Made by a program: the position numbers and the translations under genes
Notes under the pieces: model-generated
Seen by the model: the letters and a program-made list of their open reading frames with translations, nothing else
What the model was told of the DNA's origin: nothing
Databases searched by the model: none
Shown here: positions 25,311 through 38,019 of the stretch, piece by piece
Layout: the number at the start of each line of letters is the position of its first letter
Position numbering within the stretch: position 1 is the stretch's first letter
From: Saururus chinensis
Taxonomy: Eukaryota > Streptophyta > Magnoliopsida > Piperales > Saururaceae
Assembly (NCBI GenBank): GCA_035235625.1
Contig: CP141145.1
Span: forward strand, 21,206,563 to 21,270,562
DNA: 64,000 bases
Direction of reading: 5' to 3'

Positions 25311-26872
25311 AAAGGAAAAATTATATAAATAATATTTAAAAAATATTTACCAAAATAACAAAGGGAAAAAAAATAATTACCAAAATGATCTTCGTTTTAG
25401 GCGTCAGCTTAGCACTAGCACTTGCGTAGCTTTTTTTATAATTTCATCCTTCTTAGAAGGACAAAATTAATAATGAATTGATTTTGCCCTCTTTTTTCAC
25501 TCTCTCCTCTCTTTTCTCTCTCTTTTCACACTCTCTCTCTTTTCTCTTCCTTTCTTTTCTATCTATACACTCTCTCTCCTCTCTCTTTACTCTCTCCTCT
25601 CTCTCTCTCTTCTATCTCTATTCACTCTTTCTCTCTCTTCTATCTCTATTCACTATTTCTATTCTCTCTTTTAGCTATTTCTCTTCTTCTCTCTCATTTC
25701 TTCTATCTTTGTATCTCTCCCTGTCTCTCTCTCATGCGCGTGAGTAGGGCTACAAACGAGTTGGGCCCTGACAGGCTAGGGTAGGCCCAAGCCCGGCCCA
25801 AAAAAAATTTTCAAGGCTCGGCACAAGCCCATAGCTAAGGTTAAAAAATTTGGTCTGCCCCAAAATTTAGATGGGCTTGATCCTGGCCACGGGCTTTCGG
25901 GCCGACAGAGAAGTGATATAATTTTTTTTAACTTCAAGTATTTTTCTAGCCGAGATAATAAATCTTTATCTTGAGTATATATATAAATATAAGAGAAGTT
26001 TGAAAGCTAAGTAATTTTATAAAAAAACTTCATTTTATTCCATTTGGTAAATAAAAATTATTACCTTTCATCTGGTATGGAGGACATTCTATTTGATAAA
26101 TAAAAATTATTATATTCTATTTGGTATTGAGGGCCGGGCCAAGCTTTTACTATTTTTTTGCCTTGGCCCAACCCAAAAATTGATGGGATTTTACATTTAA
26201 GGCCCAGTCCGTAACCTATTTTAAGGTCCAAGCCCGCTTATTTTTCTGGTTGGGCCAAGCTTGTGGGCCAGCTTAATTATTTGTAGCCCTAAGCATGAGC
26301 CTCAACTCTAAGGAGGAGTGGGGAGAAAGTAAGAAATTTTAATTTTAATTTTTTACTTATTTATTATATATTAAAATAATAAAATATAATGTATTTACAA
26401 ATGACGAAATCAATATGTTTTTTTTACTGAGAAAGAGAAGAGTGATAGCCGAAAGAGAGGGGAGAGAGAGTGAATAGAGAGAGAAGAGAGACAAAGAAGA
26501 GAGAGAGTGAGTGGAGAGAGAGTGTGGTGAATAGAGAGAGAAGAGAGACAAAGAGGAAGGATGAAAGAGAGAGAGAGTGAAAAGAAAACGAAGAGGGAGG
26601 AGGGAGAGGAAATAGAGGGTAAAATTAGTTCATTATTGATTTATAATGTACTCATTTCGTCCTTTAGAAGGAAGAAATTAATATATTATACTGATTTTGT
26701 CTTTTAAAAGGTTTGATTTCGTCCTTCATGAAGTCATAAAAAACATTAAAAAAATTCACATAGCCGCCAACACTTGGCTAGCGTCTATGCTGCCAAAATG
26801 AACACTATTTTGGTAATTATTTTTCTCTCTCTACTATATTGGTAAAAAAATATTTATATAATTTTTCCTTTT
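25311..26872. mobile_element. Foldback element with about 190-bp inverted ends (middle level)
   Basis: The left end aaaggaaaaattatataaat and its continuation through taattaccaaaatgatcttcg match the complement of the right end (26650-26872). Each arm continues into a purine/pyrimidine tract, CT-rich at 25490-25735 and GA-rich at 26440-26620, so the pairing potential is long. No transposase. Flanks gtaattctgt and gtaaattatt match at only 6 of 10, so no target duplication is claimed. Structure suggests a Mutator-like or other foldback family. Confidence 0.65.
25737..26299. mobile_element. Small hAT element nested inside the foldback element (inner level)
   Basis: The element 25745-26291 (547 bp) has perfect 12-bp inverted ends TAGGGCTACAAA / TTTGTAGCCCTA. 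The 8-bp flanks CGCGTGAG and AGCATGAG agree at 6 of 8, as expected of an aged hAT target duplication. The interior is rich in gggccaagc/gcccggcc motifs. No coding capacity. Confidence 0.75.
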
Positions 26873-27593
26873 GTAAATTATTAACTATATGGGACTATAA
26901 TTGGGAGTGTTAATAGAAACTAACTGATAATAAAAGCTTTTTCTATGTGCAAAGATCATGCTTTTATGATCTTTTGAGTCCACGGTTGACACTAACTAGT
27001 GCTCCTTTTGGCTCTTAATTAATTATTACGATGCATAATTTTGTTTTCAAATTGTGAATGATATAAGTATTATATGATGCATGAACTTTAGCCTTGATTT
27101 ATATTCAAAATTTTATAGTGTCATTGCTCTCACCATTTCATATTCAATGTGGGGCAAGGCATTTCATATTTGTGTGAGAAGTCAAGTTCTTAAATGTGAT
27201 CACGTGTGTTCCCTTCATGTACAATTAAGAAGATTAAGAAGATATGAAAAGATGATGTCTCCAGACTAACAATATCCCGTTATTGTGAGTGGATTAACTT
27301 CTTCCTTGGTAACCTCAATGCAATTGAATTGTTTAGTTCCATGTAAATGTAAAGGACCTATATGCCACTTTTTTTGTGTGTCTTCTTAAGAGAATGAAAA
27401 ACCCATATCAGAATTGGAATCTTCATTCATTTTGTTGCTCTTTACGTTCATGTCCGTCCGTATTCATGACAAACAAACTTTGGACAAAGCATTACATGGA
27501 GCAGACATGGACAATAGATATGAAAATGGTAAACAAATACAAATATCCGTCTGTTTGCATTTGTATCTATCTGTGAACACCTCTAATCATTCT

Positions 27594-30354
27594 ACTGGGC
27601 GATCGATCATTCCTTATTCTATTCAAACTCAGACACTCAATTGATCAATCCTCCAAATAAAATGATCTATCAATAAAGATTATAGAATCTATCTGTGTTA
27701 ACTGTGATCGAACCATTAGACACTTGATCAATCGTTCAGGGCTATGTGAATGATAAATTGCATAAGCAATCAATCTTTCATCCAAACAGATAATTGGTTG
27801 TCTATATATAAAAAAATCTCAAGAACATTCATCATCGATCAATCTTTTCTTAAGGATGAGCTATCACTTGAAAATAATTATTACAATTTTCTCCTTTTTG
27901 TCTCAAAAGACTCAAAAACAATTTTTAAGATTTTTCTAAGTAAAATCTAATTGTTTTATGCATGTGAGTGTGTGTAAGATTTACCTTTGAATCAACCACA
28001 ATGTTTAGTCTTTCTACCTTGAAATTTAAAACTCATCAACTCCTCTTTTTTTATAATCAATTTCAAATATAACTTTGATCACAACATTAATCAAATCAAA
28101 TTCTAAAAACTTAAACATATATCCTTTTTTAGCATAGTTTTGACCATTGAGATAAAGATAATTAGAAAACATATCCGAATATGTTTTAATAGCAGGATCA
28201 ATTTAATAGGCTAGCAAGGTTTGATTAAGATGGATGGATCAATTAGTAGCAATGTCATCATATGATGTCAACATAAAAACTCCAACTAAACCTTTCTAAT
28301 TCCCTTCCCCCTTTTCCTTCCCTTCTCATGCTTGCCTTGGTCTATGCAATTGCCTCAAACGTCTCCTCTTACTCCTTCTCTATCTTCATCCACCGTTGCT
28401 ACCTCCATCAACACTATGACCTCTTCCTCCTCCCATATTTTCTTTTTCTATTTTTTTTTATTGATTTGGTCAACCCAATCCAACTCGATTGTAGTCTAAA
28501 CTAGTGGTGTCATTGGGTTGGGTTTTGGTAAGTCTGAATCTGCTACGATCTAAGAAATGGCAACCCATATCAAACCTACTTAAAATAAAAAAATCATATA
28601 TATTAGTTTTTTAAAAATTTACGTAAGTATAAAAATATAATATTTTTGAATAATTATTTATTTTTATCTCTTACCTCTCAAAAACATTTTAAGACTTATT
28701 TTAAATATAAAAAAAATAAAAAGTTAATATTTATAATCTTAGTTGGGTCGAACATGTTAGATTATCAAAGACTCGAAAACCGATTCAAATAATTGTTCTA
28801 GTTAAATATAAAAATCCAAACCCGATATGTAAACTTGGGTTGGGTCAGATTTTCTTATATATGGGGCCTGGAGTGGTTCCAACAACTTTTAAGATTAAAG
28901 TGACCCTAAAAAAGAAAAGTGTATCCCGTGGAACTATTCAATTATGTGGTTGTGGATATGTCTATTAATATTTTAACACATAAACTTAAATTTATGCTTC
29001 AATTTACTTACTTTCAAATGCATATATATTATCCAAATATGTTAAATATTAAAAAGACATACTCACTGCAGAGCCCGTCATTCTACTGAATAATTTTTTC
29101 TAAATTTATTTTCAAAAAAGGGTGTGTACCGCGCCAAAATCGACCAGCCGTCAACCGGTTGGCATGGGTTTTGAAAAACACTCATGCCCACCGAAATCGA
29201 CACGATTGAAAATAGTCCAAATTCTGAACCGACACCCCTCCCGTTCCCATGTCCTGGCGCGCCTTAGCTAATTGACTGCCACAGAATGCGGTGTGGGCCC
29301 ACGCGTGCATCACCCTCAACGACACTGACCGGCGGACGCGTTCTTACTAGCCGAGGGACTTGCCTTGTTTAATTCTACAATTTTTTTTACCGACGCCTTT
29401 GTTTTCAACAATATCTTTGCTAAATAGACCAGTAGGTTGATTCGTGCATGACACAGAAATGCCGGCCCCTCAGGTCGATTTGATTGAGTGGCATGTTTCT
29501 TATTTGTTTATTCTCTTTAACCGCTTCTGTCGGTAAACCAGTCTCTTCGCCCTCTTAATCTTAATTAGCTAATTCCAACATGAACTCATGACTGCCAAAT
29601 GTCGGCACCGGCCGCACGTTGAAGTACAGTTTGCGGATCCGGCAGGGGCGCCGACGAGTGCATCGTTTGATCTTGTGTAGTGTGTATACACAAAAGTTCT
29701 TAGAAAATGTTCCTTTTTATCTTTCAAAAAGGCTTGTTTGGGTATTATTTTAGTTTTTAGAATAAAATAATTTTGGATTATTTTAAAGGCCTTTTAAGCT
29801 ATTTTATTTTCCTATTTAAATAAGCACTTAGCTTAGAACTTTATCGTAAATTGTAGGTCCTACACAACAACGGTGGTAATGCATATTTTGGTTTTACTAC
29901 ACCCCCCCTTTCTGTCCGAGGAAAATCTCATCCCTGTTAGGATTCTGCCTGCACTTTCTGAATTCCAGCCTTTATCCAATAATCTTCTCACTTTTACTCT
30001 GAGTCAAAGTCCTCAACTCATATGTCTCACTAAAAAAGCCCACATCATGTCCACCTCTTACATGAATATTTGTGACCAATAGGATCTGACCCTCTTCAAG
30101 TGCCTACCCACATGTAACTTTAGCCCACACTATTAGTCATGCATATCCTTGTCAACTATCATATAATTAATCATTTTTCATGCACACACTTAACCAATTG
30201 TCTAGTGCGAGCACCATTGTCTATGTGATCATTGGGTATGACAGCTTGCTGTGCCCCCGTTAATCCAACCATCCTCTTCTAATTCTTATGTGAAGTAGGT
30301 ATTTTTGCCTACATGTCTGCTTGCATAGGACTCCATCTTATATTGGTAATACCT
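27594..30354. other. AT-rich intergenic region, no gene found
   Basis: No domain is recognisable. 28500-28870 has gggttggg/caacccaa motifs of the kind found in diverged nonautonomous DNA transposons. 29280-29640 is an old relative of 22170-22620. Short frames (27414-27644, 29873-30082) lack support. Confidence 0.4.
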
Positions 30355-31014
30355 TGTAACGCCCCGGGTCCTTAGGCACGTTAGATAGGAGTGCACAACT
30401 CGACCTGGGTTGAAATTCTAAAATCAATATTTTTTTTCAAACATTAGGTTCATTATCTATGTATAAGAGCTGCAATAATTCTCTTACACCAGTTTTTAAA
30501 AGAATAATAAGATTAATTATTATTATTTTTTTACTCGATTCAACATCACCAAGATGTTGATTGTCTACTTATTTGGATAACATCTCCAACTTATTCCAAT
30601 AAGATTGGATCTAGACTAGTTTGCAAAACAACTAATACTATTTTATAAATCATGACATCATTTATGAATATAGATAAATAATTAATAGAATCATATAAAT
30701 ATTTTACTTTCAAAATTGATAAATTATTTATAAAATCAAATAAATCATCTATTTACGGAATTCGATAAATTATTCATGACTACTAATATCATGCTATAAA
30801 GAATATATGATTCTCATGTAAGAAATTAGAGACTTTTGAGTGGTTGTCACACTCTATTGAAAAAGATTAAAGATGCACGCTTATTTATTATGCTTTTAAT
30901 GATTGAAGTATGATGCATTTTATATTGGTGTTGCATTATGTCTTCTCTTTAGAACATATTTAAGATGCGATTCTTGAAGTATTATAGTTCTTATTTAGTC
31001 ATCCTACTGGGTAT

Positions 31015-31204
31015 ATTAATATACTCAACATCTATTGTCGATGCATGTTCTTTACATGAATAATGGGTGAGATAGTTGTGCGAAAAAAAGATGTAAAGAT
31101 CATAGATTTATTAATATACTCAACATCTATTGTCGATGCATGTTCTTTACATGAATAATGGGTGATATAGTTGTGCGAAAGAAGGATGTAAAGATCATAG
31201 ATCT
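31015..31204. repeat. Two 95-bp tandem units within the LTR
   Basis: Units 31015-31109 and 31110-31204 share attaatatactcaacatcta, tcgatgcatgttctttacat and gaaaraargatgtaaagatc, with very few differences. This is a recent local duplication. Confidence 0.88.
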
Positions 31205-31358
31205 ATGTAGGATTTATTTTCTTTAACTTATTAGTAATTTTTAGTTGATGTGTAATTTATAAAACATAGGCATAAGAGTGTCAATTACTTATAGTTATAT
31301 GTATGATACTGATTAGTATATATATAGGCAAGTCTTTGTAAGATTTGGTTATGATTTT

Positions 31359-31470
<112 letters not shown>

Positions 31471-31621
31471 ACATGATCGTGATTATCCTTGTGTTCGAAA
31501 ACAAGTCAGTCACACCTTAGAATGACATATTTGTTGAAAGATTAACAAATTTTTTTATAAATTTTTTGTTTTCGCTTAATTTGATTTAAAAAATAAATTT
31601 AAAAATATCCAAGGCATGACA

Positions 31622-32329
31622 CTTAGTAAACCCACATTTGTATCCACACTCCAGTGGCTGATGTGAACTTTTAATGAGTTTATTTTGTATGCTAAATGTG
31701 CAATGTTCACATTCATGAAGGGGCACATTCATAAAGGGTTAAACAATGGTTGTGAATGATGAGGCACAAACGTTGTCTATTCCTTCCACTTGGGCCATGT
31801 GATAAAAAAGTTTGAGTCACAAGACAGATCTTTTAAAAGTTTCTATGTTTGGAGGTAACTCACAATGTTTAAAGAAGCATTGACGTCTAAATGAATAAAT
31901 CCAACCAAGAACTAATTACAACCCAGTAAAAATCTTATCACTCTACTTCACAACATGCAATTAATATGCAAAAGAACAAACAAGATTCTATTAGCACAAG
32001 GATTCTCTCATACATAAAATTGATATCAACAATCTCGACACTCAACAAATAGATGCTCTGGTGAACATAGAGCGCGAACACCCCAACAATGGAGATGTGA
32101 CTCGGGAAAAGAATGAATTTGAACTTTTTCTATATATATTAACTTTGTTGCAATAAAGTATTTTTTGGCACAAAATAGAAAATGATAATTATTATTTTTA
32201 AAAAAAATTGAATATATTTAGATTTAAATCTAATTCATGTTCAAATTTAGAATAAAATTAAGATGCTACACTTTTCAGATATTTCACATGGCTTTTTATA
32301 TCCAGATTTAGGCAAAACAAACGAACCCT
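31622..32329. other. AT-rich intergenic region before the SDR duplication
   Basis: No coding region or defined repeat was recognised. The left boundary of the block duplicated near 50690 is at about 32330. Confidence 0.4.
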
Positions 32330-32834
32330 AAAAAAGGAAGGTCTATCAATTTATTTTTTTGGCTACATAAACAACTTAAATAACACTTAATAGCTCCAGA
32401 GTACAATCAACCAGAAGAGTCAAGAGCTAGACATTTACAAATGAAAGGCCGGTGGCTTATGGAATCAATAACAAGAATATTAGTCAAGAGCATTATTAGC
32501 TAAAATAAGAAATTAAAGATCTTTACGGAAAAGGAAAAAATGATCAAAATAACAGAAAATGTCATTAGGCCTCATGCATCGACATAAAGTGCATGGGAAA
32601 TCAGTCTCCTATGTACCGCAGCTTAGAGTCTCAGCAGTACACCTAGCAAACTATCTTGCCTTGTAACGCAATTGTCCAAGGCAATTAGATGGTTTGTGAC
32701 GCAGATTTTCTCCTAATACATTTATTGATACCATTTTCCCTGTATAATTCTCTCAACTGTCTTTTGGATAGACGTAAATAACGCCATCAAGAATCGGACA
32801 TCTACGGTGATAATTCCTTGTAAAGCTAAAGAGG

Positions 32835-35800
32835 TTAAAGGGAAGAATAAATGGGAAGACCAGGTAGAGTAGCGCCAGCGTCAACAATGAAGATGTTGCC
32901 TGTAACGTATTCAGATGAGTCGTGAATTAGATACCGGACAAGAGAGGTCAATGCTGGATCCGATGTGCCAAACGTTCTTAAAGGCACAGTTCTCTCGGCA
33001 ACTTTGTTCAGCCAATCTTTCCTTATAAGATTTTCAGTTATCTCGGATCTAAATAACCCAGGAGCAATTGAGTTCGTTCTGATCTTGTTCACTCCCAACT
33101 CCAATGCCATGGCCTAGCAAAAAGGACAGTTCCTTTTATCATAAAGCCAGAAATAGTATAGCTCAAAATTTTATTTAGTAAACTCAATCAAATCATTTTT
33201 TTGGGTTAATGTGGGGTTGCCAAAGTCCTTAGGACCCGGATAAAAGGGGCAGGGGTCTAGAGGTGATCCCTGCTGGTGGCCAACGGAGGGGAGAACAAAT
33301 TTAGGATCTCCTCTTCCCCAGGCTTGTTTTTGGCCATCCTATTCTTAAGGACAAACAGCTTGAGAAAGATATCTAACCCTGGTGAGAGCGTTTAAGCCTG
33401 TCTTGGAAGCGGTATAGCCAACACCTCCAGGTAATTGCCCACGGTGAAGGCCAGCTATGGATGAAATGTTGATTACCGATCCTTTTATATTTGCATCACG
33501 CATCCGACTGCAAACAGACTTGGATACTAACCAGGATCCTGTTAGATTGGTTTTGAGAACATCATGCCATTCTTCTTCAGGTAAATCTAGCGGAGAGTGC
33601 ACATTGCCTGGTACATAATTGCAAATTGAAGTCAGTTCCTTATGTTTTAAAGGGGAGCCAAAACAGAAGAAGTTACAGGGGCAAAAATTGACCAAGGACG
33701 ACTTCTACATATCATTGGAAGATGGAAAAAGAAACAACCCATTCAAATAAGAGCTTCACATGAATACTCCCTCTATCTCATATTAATACCTCAATTTAGT
33801 TGTTCAAAATGAAGTATTCACAAAATGAAGCTATTAATATAAGACAGAGAGAGTATTATTTATACGTTTATGAGGCCGTAATGAGGATGTTTACTTTGAT
33901 TAATTGCTCTGTCTGAACTAGGTATGTAATTAGGCAATAGTCAATTATCAAAAGCAAATTAAAAGATACCCAGGTGGCTTTGCTTTTCGGTATAAAAAAA
34001 GTCACTGTAGTAATAAGTAAAAAACAGACTTCTATGCAAATATATGTAAATATTATGTTTAGGTTGTTAAAGAAGGGAACAAAAGTAATGATGAGAATGA
34101 TCGACGAATTTATTTTCAAAAAGCCTTAGGGATCGTTTGGGTACTGAATTAATTTAGTAGCAAATTAATGTTTTAGTGAATTAATTCAAAAAATTTACCG
34201 CCGAAAGTGAATTACATTTGGTAAGAGAATTTGTTAGAATAAATTCAAATATCATGTCAAACTTAATTTTAAAACTTTAAACTAATATAACTTTTTCTCT
34301 TAAATTCGGATATGCACGTTCTTTATACCATTACGCTTTTAAATTTGATTTCTATTAAACAAGATCCTATAAGGGCAGGTAATTTTGAATTTTTAAAGTG
34401 GGCCCTACCTATATGATATATTTTTTGAGGATTAAATTGATATAAACGATAACCATTGAAAAATATAGAATCTTTAATTTTTAAAATAGTGATTAGGAGA
34501 CTGAATCGACTGAATCATGAGGTGATTCAGTGATTTAGGCCAATTCAGATATGAAACAGGCTGAATCTAACTTCAGTAGAAAATTTTTAATTCAGCGCAA
34601 CTTTTAGACACAAACATGATTCTAAAAATTTAGTATTGAATTGACGTTGAATCGACTGAATCCTTTGACAATTCAGTATCCAAACAGCCCCTTAGTCTTA
34701 GCCGAGACATTTTTTCACAAGACAAAATTACCCCTCATTCGTAGTCAAATTTTCAGGGAGCAGCCATTAAAGACCTATTGTTTGTTTGATCTAGCTAATG
34801 TCAGCCATATGATAGGACATCATGCCGTTAAATCTAGCCTAAGGGAGTAGCTTGGCCGCCACTTTTTAGAAAAAGTGTTTTTTATGTTTCATTCTGACAG
34901 TGAGCCGAGTGTAAGGAACACTTGAGAACTGTCAAATTTCAAAATCGGTGATGCACACATTAACACACGTTAGCAACGTAAGTAAAAAACAATATAAAAA
35001 ATATTTCCCACCTTCCCATAACCACCCGCCCATTGTTACCTGCCACCACCCTTTTTTTTAAAGTACTAAACTTTAACTTGATGAAAGGTGAGCCTTAAGG
35101 ATATTTTTGTTATTTCTATAAAATATGATGGCAGGCGGCTAATCACCTGGCCTATAAATGTCAGGAGAGATTTGTACATGTTTTTATATGGGCCAGATAA
35201 GACCTACCTATAAATGTCAGGAGAGACTTGTACATGTTTTTATATGGGCCAGATAAGACCTAGCGCTTTTTAAAAGTACAACAGAAGATCTGAATTGGAG
35301 TCCGAATCCGAGTAGGGCTTCGCTGATTGGAACCAAGGGGGTTAAAGCAAGGTCGTCAGCTTAACTCGCTTTATGTTCAAACTTAGCTCGGATCGTATCT
35401 AAGCTCAACTCAAAATTAATTAAGTCAAATTCAATTATACTACCGTTAATAGGGTTCGAAGTTTAAAAAAACTTATATAAACGAGACTCTTATAATAATT
35501 ATATATAAATTTCATATCTTTTTAGTCATAATATATATAACTTTTTAATTTTTTTTTACATGAAATAAGTAGTATATCATATGAAAAGTTGGATCATTTT
35601 TTTTACTTTTATAAATTTAAATTAATTAATACATATATATAATACTCCTATCTCGTGTTAATAGTTTGATGTTTTAATCCATAAACTGATGTGTTAGGAG
35701 TCATTATATTTATATAATTTTATTAATATAATATATTATATATCTTAATTATAAAATTAAGCCAGTTTGCAAGCTAAAACAAATCCACTCAAATTAAAAA

Positions 35801-37403
35801 TTTAAATTTTAAATTCAAATCTAACTAGCCTAAACCTCAACCCAACTTGCTCGTTAACATATCTACCTAGAGCTACAGCTGATTTTATGATGGCCCTACC
35901 ACTTACTAAAAGTAGGAAATAAAAGCCGACGTCTTGAAAGTAACATAATTCAAGAATAATGCTATTTGTGAAGATTCTCGCTTTTAAATGTTACTTTACC
36001 ACTCCCACGTTATGGATAAAGGGGGCCCATGTTTACGAGCCTAAAAAAGATGAAATAATATTCGTGAGCCCCACTCGTCTATGGTAAAAGTTACGAGTAA
36101 TGCTAACTTTACGTCAAAAAAACATACCTCAAAAGTATACTTCATTATCCCATCACTATTGATGGGTGGAACTCATTCGTCAATAGTGATGGGATGATGA
36201 AGTGGGCTTTTGGATGATGAAGTGGGCTTTTGACATAGGTTTTTTAACGTAAAGGAAGCATTTTTCAAAAATTATCACGTCATGAAAGTATTGTTCTACT
36301 TTTTAAAAAAATGTCAGAGATAGTCAGAAGAAACGTATTTTTTAAAGAAAATGTAGTTATTTGAACATAATTTATACCACGAAAAACCTATAGCCATATC
36401 TTAATTAGGGCTACCTCATATTGTTCCGAATCCTTATTAAAGTTTCACCCCGGTTGTTGGCCTGGCGCAAAAGGCTAATGGCCAAAATTGACTAGCACAC
36501 AAAATCTTCCCACAAACTTTGTGCGCTCGTTAGGCTTTTTTTTTTATGAGAAAACCCAGTCAATCTTTAATTATGATTAAATTTATTGAGGTAATGTGGA
36601 TTATAACTCTTCTGGTCCTCATGGTAGTCTTCTTCTTCCTCTTTCTGGTCCTTATTCCACAGGTTAGTCTGCTTCTCCTGGTCGTCTTCCTAGCATCAAT
36701 CTTTTATAATTTCACGGTGAATTATGATCCCAATGACCCTGATTCGGTACAAATTAAAACCCATCTTCTATCTGACTTAGTAATCTCATAAACATCTTCT
36801 CTCGGACGTACAAATTACAAGGTGATTCATGTTTGAGATTTTTAGGTGTTTTTGTTGGAGGAATACAATATTCCTCCTGCAATTTGTTTCCAAGCCCAAA
36901 AATTCCCACCAAGTCTAACAACTTTTCACGCGGTTCAATCCTACTGAAGCGCTATTTCACAGGTATCCATAACTTCTCGAATACGAATTTGCCTACAGAA
37001 ATTTTGACGGAAACACAAATAAGCTAAAAAATGGGACCAACCCACCTCGAATTCCCGCATTGTTAACCAAGGCATCGATCCTACCGAAGGCAGCCCAAGC
37101 CTTATGCGCAGAGGCATCAATGGAAGCTCCGTCTGCAGTAACGTCAAGCGCCACGGTTGCGGTCCTGCCCCCAAGAGACGACGACAAAGACGAAGGAGAA
37201 AATGATGAATCATCCAAACGATCAATTTCCTCGCATAGAGACTTGAGGCGGTCGGTCCTCCGAGCCGCGGCGACGATCCTGCAACCGGCCTTGGCGAGAT
37301 CCAAGCAGAGTTCTCGCCCAATACCGGAAGAAGCTCCGGTCACCATCACAACCTTCCCCTCCAGCCTCTTCCACGGTCGTTGCATGTGACCACCATCCCC
37401 CAT
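32835..37403 (-). CDS. Classical short-chain dehydrogenase/reductase, SDR-A (288 aa, 3 exons)
   Basis: Minus-strand exons 37403-37046, 33607-33378 and 33113-32835 join in phase (867 nt). The chosen ATG gives [11 protein letters not shown], matching the start of the paralog SDR-B; an upstream ATG at 37475 would add 24 low-complexity residues from the CT-repeat region. Motifs: TGASSGIG cofactor site (22-29), NNAG (114-117), catalytic serines in NISSIAG (about 168-169) and YTASK (184-188). This resembles the plant FabG-like SDR group often annotated as Rossmann-fold or 3-oxoacyl-ACP reductase-like. Predicted activity is NAD(P)(H)-dependent oxidoreduction of an unknown substrate, probably cytosolic, as no targeting peptide is evident. 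Intron 1 is 3.4 kb and packed with MITEs. All catalytic residues are intact. Confidence 0.9.
33767..33853. mobile_element. Stowaway-like MITE in SDR-A intron 1
   Basis: 87 bp with inverted ends CTCCCTCTATCTCATATTAA and (complement of the right end) CTCTCTCTGTCTTATATTAA, flanked by TA on both sides. Ends and the TA duplication fit Tc1/mariner-derived Stowaway MITEs. No counterpart is seen in SDR-B intron 1. Confidence 0.8.
34126..34694. mobile_element. Tourist-like (PIF/Harbinger) element in SDR-A intron 1
   Basis: The element 34129-34691 (563 bp) has inverted ends GGGATCGTTTGGGTACTGAA and (complement) GGGGCTGTTTGGATACTGAA, with TTA on both flanks. End sequence and 3-bp duplication fit PIF/Harbinger. 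Noncoding. Absent from the SDR-B intron. Confidence 0.78.
34868..35010. mobile_element. Half copy of the dispersed MITE family
   Basis: ttttttatgtttcattctga continuing into cagtgagccgagtgtaagga matches one end of the MITE best seen at 22722-22942. The matching opposite end is absent, so this is a truncated copy inside SDR-A intron 1. Confidence 0.55.
35151..35262. repeat. Two 56-bp tandem units
   Basis: Units at 35151-35206 and 35207-35262 read cctataaatgtcaggagaga... with one obvious difference (gatttg versus gacttg). They lie in SDR-A intron 1. Confidence 0.9.
36103..36250. repeat. Hairpin-forming MITE-like sequence in SDR-A intron 1
   Basis: The left arm (tttacgtcaaaa ... cttcattatcccatcactat) pairs with the right arm (atagtgatgggatgatgaag ... 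ttttttaacgtaaa) over about 60 bases around a loop near 36165. A 20-bp piece, ggatgatgaagtgggctttt, is doubled in the right arm. Short, noncoding and class unknown. Confidence 0.7.
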
Positions 37404-37410
37404 GACTCCC

Positions 37411-37447
37411 CCCCCCCCCCCTCTCTCTCTCACTCTCTCTCTCTGTG
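37411..37447. repeat. Poly-C and CT microsatellite upstream of SDR-A start codon
   Basis: A run of 12 C followed by CT dinucleotides lies immediately upstream of the SDR-A ATG on the transcribed strand (GA/G-run in the mRNA sense). If the upstream ATG at 37475 were used, this would encode Arg/Glu/Gly filler. It more likely lies in the 5' UTR. SDR-B lacks the long C run. Confidence 0.85.
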
Positions 37448-38019
37448 TCTTCGTTTCGGAGAGCAGGGAAGGCACCGGATGTGAAGGCTGCGAAGAAGAT
37501 GATGATTAATACGAGGCGAGGAAGCAGCTGGGCCATTTCTAATAATAAATACATTAGCATTTGTGTCACCGAATCCGCCTTGCCTAACTAAACGACGTCA
37601 GCCTTCACGCATGACCTTTCTGATGGGTGGAGCCGTCAACTAGCCAAAGCTGGCTCGGCTTTCATCCGGGCCTGAGCTCTCGAACTTATGTTCGCTCAGG
37701 CATTAGACACAACGTGTGCAAGCCATTGATTTTATAATCGACAGCTCCCCGGAGGACCATAAAATTTTCTAGAAACAAGTGGCGTAGAATTTACTGTACG
37801 CCTGCACCTATAGTAGAAACTTCCTCCATCTAAAAAAAATAAATAGTATTACAATTTATTATTCTTTCTACCAGTAATTGTACTTTCATTTTTGTCACAC
37901 CACTTTCTTCCTTTTTTTCCCCGGCTGTTGCCCAAGACTCTTTTGGTACAGGTAAAGACAAGTCAGTCTCGGGCTAGTCTTCCAGAATTGGAGATGTGAT
38001 TGGTGGGCAAAGAAGATTC

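Larger units (their letters stand above)
24947..27593. mobile_element. Nonautonomous hAT element (outer level of a three-level nest)
   Basis: The element 24955-27585 (2631 bp) begins TAGGGGTGCTCACAGA and ends, in complement, TAGAGGTGTTCACAGA (14 of 16 match). Flanks are ATCATTCA (24947-24954) and ATCATTCT (27586-27593), a near-perfect 8-bp duplication as made by hAT transposases. Subterminal regions carry repeated gtccatg/gtccg motifs typical of hAT. There is no transposase frame. About 1.56 kb of its length is a later foldback insertion at 25311-26872, so the original element was about 1.07 kb. Confidence 0.8.

Noticed and set aside
25478..25747. Ser/Leu-rich 89-codon frame
   Set aside because: It is the translation of a CT-rich tract in a foldback element.
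36546..36791. 81-codon hydrophobic frame resembling a small membrane protein
   Set aside because: It lies in SDR-A intron 1 on the opposite strand, and the paralogous SDR-B intron does not preserve it.
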